This document shows, in pieces, positions 62,579 through 64,000 of a DNA stretch of 64,000 bases. Where the stretch lies: assembly GCA_963989245.1 (NCBI GenBank), contig OZ022341.1, positions 54,299,496-54,363,495 of the forward strand, written 5' to 3'. The translations under genes and the position numbers were made by a program. The notes under the pieces were generated by a model. The model made no database searches. It worked only from the letters and a program-made list of their open reading frames with translations, and was not told the origin of the DNA. The DNA comes from Nansenia antarctica. Taxonomy: Eukaryota; Chordata; Actinopteri; Argentiniformes; Microstomatidae. The stretch's first letter is position 1. The number at the start of each line of letters is the position of its first letter.

Positions 62579-63025
62579 TTAATAGTAATCAACTAAAACC
62601 TGTCTGCGATGGGACACTTCAATCATACTATCATATACCGCATAAATTATTAGATTGATGGTATTAGGCAGCGGGTTCCTGAAACGTGTCTCCAGGCGTA
62701 TGTTACCACTCTTGATCAATGATAGATGCTGACTATTATCCTCGTCAGGTGTCAGATTAAATGCATAAAGAGTGTACCCTCTCAGGAAATCGTTTCGATC
62801 AATGGCCATAGCACTGTTCTTTAAATGTCTCCCTGTTGATAACACCAGTTGATAGAATTCACGAGTTACGCAACCATTAGGGAAGTCCGGTTGTAATGGT
62901 TTGGTGGGGAACTGGACACCGTCAACATATATTGCCAGATATTCTAGATTATAATTCTTAAAATTGAATGGGTTCTTGCCATAGTCGCCCGTAAAAGAGT
63001 CATTATCAACCATCGCTACCACCAC
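62579..63025 (-). CDS. Capsid-like fragment C60
   Basis: Consensus protein. Confidence 0.6.
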   Translation of the reverse strand: MVVAMVDNDSFTGDYGKNPFNFKNYNLEYLAIYVDGVQFPTKPLQPDFPNGCVTREFYQLVLSTGRHLKNSAMAIDRNDFLRGYTLYAFNLTPDEDNSQHLSLIKSGNIRLETRFRNPLPNTINLIIYAVYDSMIEVSHRRQVLVDYY

Positions 63026-63137
63026 AGACTATGTTATTGTTTGACTAAAACCCCTTGCTTGACTAAATAAAAATGATTGTAATGATACATGAACTCTGAT
63101 AATTTATTTGACCAACATTTTATTGACTTGCACAATC

Positions 63138-63587
63138 TTACACAATTGTCTGAACATGTTGAACACAACTAAACACATTATGAACACACACACACGGTTG
63201 CAACTTTTTCACAAAACGTGTTACCATTGTGTCATTTTTAAACAGATTAGAAGAATATTTAGATATCAACATATCATAGGTGATGCCTCTACACATGTGA
63301 TTTAAGAAGTAGATACAGTGTTCACCACATGTGACCGATGTGACATCCTGAACTTGTTTGTCTGATAAATGTATCTCATCACATGACATGTTTAAAAAGT
63401 CATAAATCGATTTAGGAAATATTGAATGATTTGGAGCATTTCCAAAACTGTCAAAAAAACACCCAACTCTCTCCAATATATAAACTGCCAGCCAATGCTC
63501 TCCAGGCTGGTCAGAGGGGTGTGTGTTAATTATCATAGCACTAGGTCTTATTTGTAGAGGTTGCTGGGGCAGTTTATCACAAGCCAA
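63138..63587 (-). CDS. Protease fragment P61 (AC6 tail)
   Basis: Consensus 149-codon form. Confidence 0.6.
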   Translation of the reverse strand: MACDKLPQQPLQIRPSAMIINTHPSDQPGEHWLAVYILERVGCFFDSFGNAPNHSIFPKSIYDFLNMSCDEIHLSDKQVQDVTSVTCGEHCIYFLNHMCRGITYDMLISKYSSNLFKNDTMVTRFVKKLQPCVCVHNVFSCVQHVQTIV

Positions 63588-63623
63588 AACACCTGGCTGT
63601 CAGTTCCACAGTATTCATGATGC

Positions 63624-64000
63624 TTAATAGTAATCAACTAAAACCTGTCTGCGATGGGACACTTCAATCATACTATCATATACCGCATAAATTATTAGAT
63701 TGATGGTATTAGGCAGCGGGTTCCTGAAACGTGTCTCCAGGCGTATGTTACCACTCTTGATCAATGATAGATGCTGACTATTATCCTCGTCAGGTGTCAG
63801 ATTAAATGCATAAAGAGTGTACCCTCTCAGGAAATCGTTTCGATCAATGGCCATAGCACTGTTCTTTAAATGTCTCCCTGTTGATAACACCAGTTGATAG
63901 AATTCACGAGTTACGCAACCATTAGGGAAGTCCGGTTGTAATGGTTTGGTGGGGAACTGGACACCGTCAACATATATTGCCAGATATTCTAGATTATAAT
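63624..64000 (-). CDS. Capsid-like fragment C61 (cut by window edge)
   Basis: Residues 25-148 are present and match the consensus; the 5' end lies beyond the right edge of the window. Confidence 0.55.
   Translation of the reverse strand, partial: YNLEYLAIYVDGVQFPTKPLQPDFPNGCVTREFYQLVLSTGRHLKNSAMAIDRNDFLRGYTLYAFNLTPDEDNSQHLSLIKSGNIRLETRFRNPLPNTINLIIYAVYDSMIEVSHRRQVLVDYY

Larger units (their letters stand above)
1..64000. repeat. Tandem satellite array of about 61 units of ~1,045 bp derived from a virus-like element
   Basis: Every part of the window belongs to the same unit, repeated head to tail in one orientation. Base 1 recurs at 1048, and capsid-fragment stop codons recur at 864, 1909, 2956 and so on to 63624, a mean spacing of 1,046 bp. 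Copies differ by only a few scattered bases, by AC-tract length, and by rare small indels. Each unit holds a 148-codon capsid-like frame, a 36-bp gap, a protease-like frame and a spacer of about 112 bp. The array runs off both edges, so its boundaries, total copy number and insertion site are not visible. Such near-identity over 64 kb implies recent amplification or strong homogenisation. A collapsed or falsely expanded assembly is possible, but the copy-specific variants and block structure argue that the array is real. Confidence 0.97.

Noticed and set aside
1..64000. CRISPR array
   Set aside because: The period is about 1,045 bp with no unique spacers between short repeats; the repeated material is coding.
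1..64000. Ribosomal DNA, histone or other functional multicopy gene cluster
   Set aside because: No rRNA-like or histone-like sequence is present; both frames are truncated virus-like genes.
1..64000. Complete transposon or virus genome in each unit
   Set aside because: Polymerase, integrase, packaging ATPase and terminal inverted repeats are all absent, and both genes lack N-terminal parts.

Overview
The whole window is one tandem array. A unit of about 1,045 bp repeats head to tail from base 1 to base 64,000, giving 60 complete capsid-fragment copies plus one partial copy at each edge, and 61 protease copies. No flanking DNA is visible at either end, so the array is longer than the window. 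The unit length follows a simple rule: 1,045 + 2(n-6) bp, where n is the number of AC dinucleotides in a microsatellite inside the unit (n = 6 in 36 units, 7 in 17, 8 in 7, 9 in 1). Two units also have a 4-bp deletion and two have a 1-bp insertion. Summing these accounts exactly for the 62,760 bp between the first and last capsid-fragment stop codons.

Each unit carries two reading frames on the minus strand. The upstream frame (C copies, 148 codons) looks like the C-terminal part of a capsid-like protein of the kind annotated 'F54H12.2-like' in animal genomes. The downstream frame (P copies, 36 bp further on) is an adenain/Ulp1-like cysteine protease with His, Asp, Gln and Cys catalytic positions intact. 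The pair points to a Polinton/Maverick- or adintovirus-like element integrated in a eukaryotic, probably invertebrate, genome. The AT-rich sequence, the AATAAA motifs and the lack of bacterial signals agree with this, but the host cannot be named. Both frames lack their family's N-terminal part and have an in-frame stop just upstream, so what was amplified is a broken fragment of the element. No polymerase, integrase, ATPase or terminal inverted repeats are present.

Numbering used below: Ck is the capsid fragment of unit k, and Pk is the protease fragment just downstream of it (at lower coordinates, on the minus strand). 54 of the 60 complete C copies translate identically, and 45 of the 61 P copies match the consensus over residues 1-131. 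One C copy and eight P copies are broken by stops or frameshifts. The AC tract lies in the P reading frame, so its length selects one of three C-terminal tails.

Region by region: units 4-7 form a two-unit (2,096 bp) higher-order repeat. Units 13-17 contain two copies of a spacer deletion haplotype three units apart. Units 17-24 alternate with a two-unit (about 2,090 bp) period. Units 30-39 are two copies of a five-unit (5,227 bp) block. From C41 to P56 there are three copies of another five-unit (5,233 bp) block. The right end (units 57-61) is a shortened, rearranged version of that block. Shared variants inside blocks and scrambled variant combinations between them indicate recent unequal exchange and gene conversion. 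The only non-coding sequence is the 36-bp gap and a spacer of about 112 bp per unit, so no stretch of 300 bp lacks a frame.
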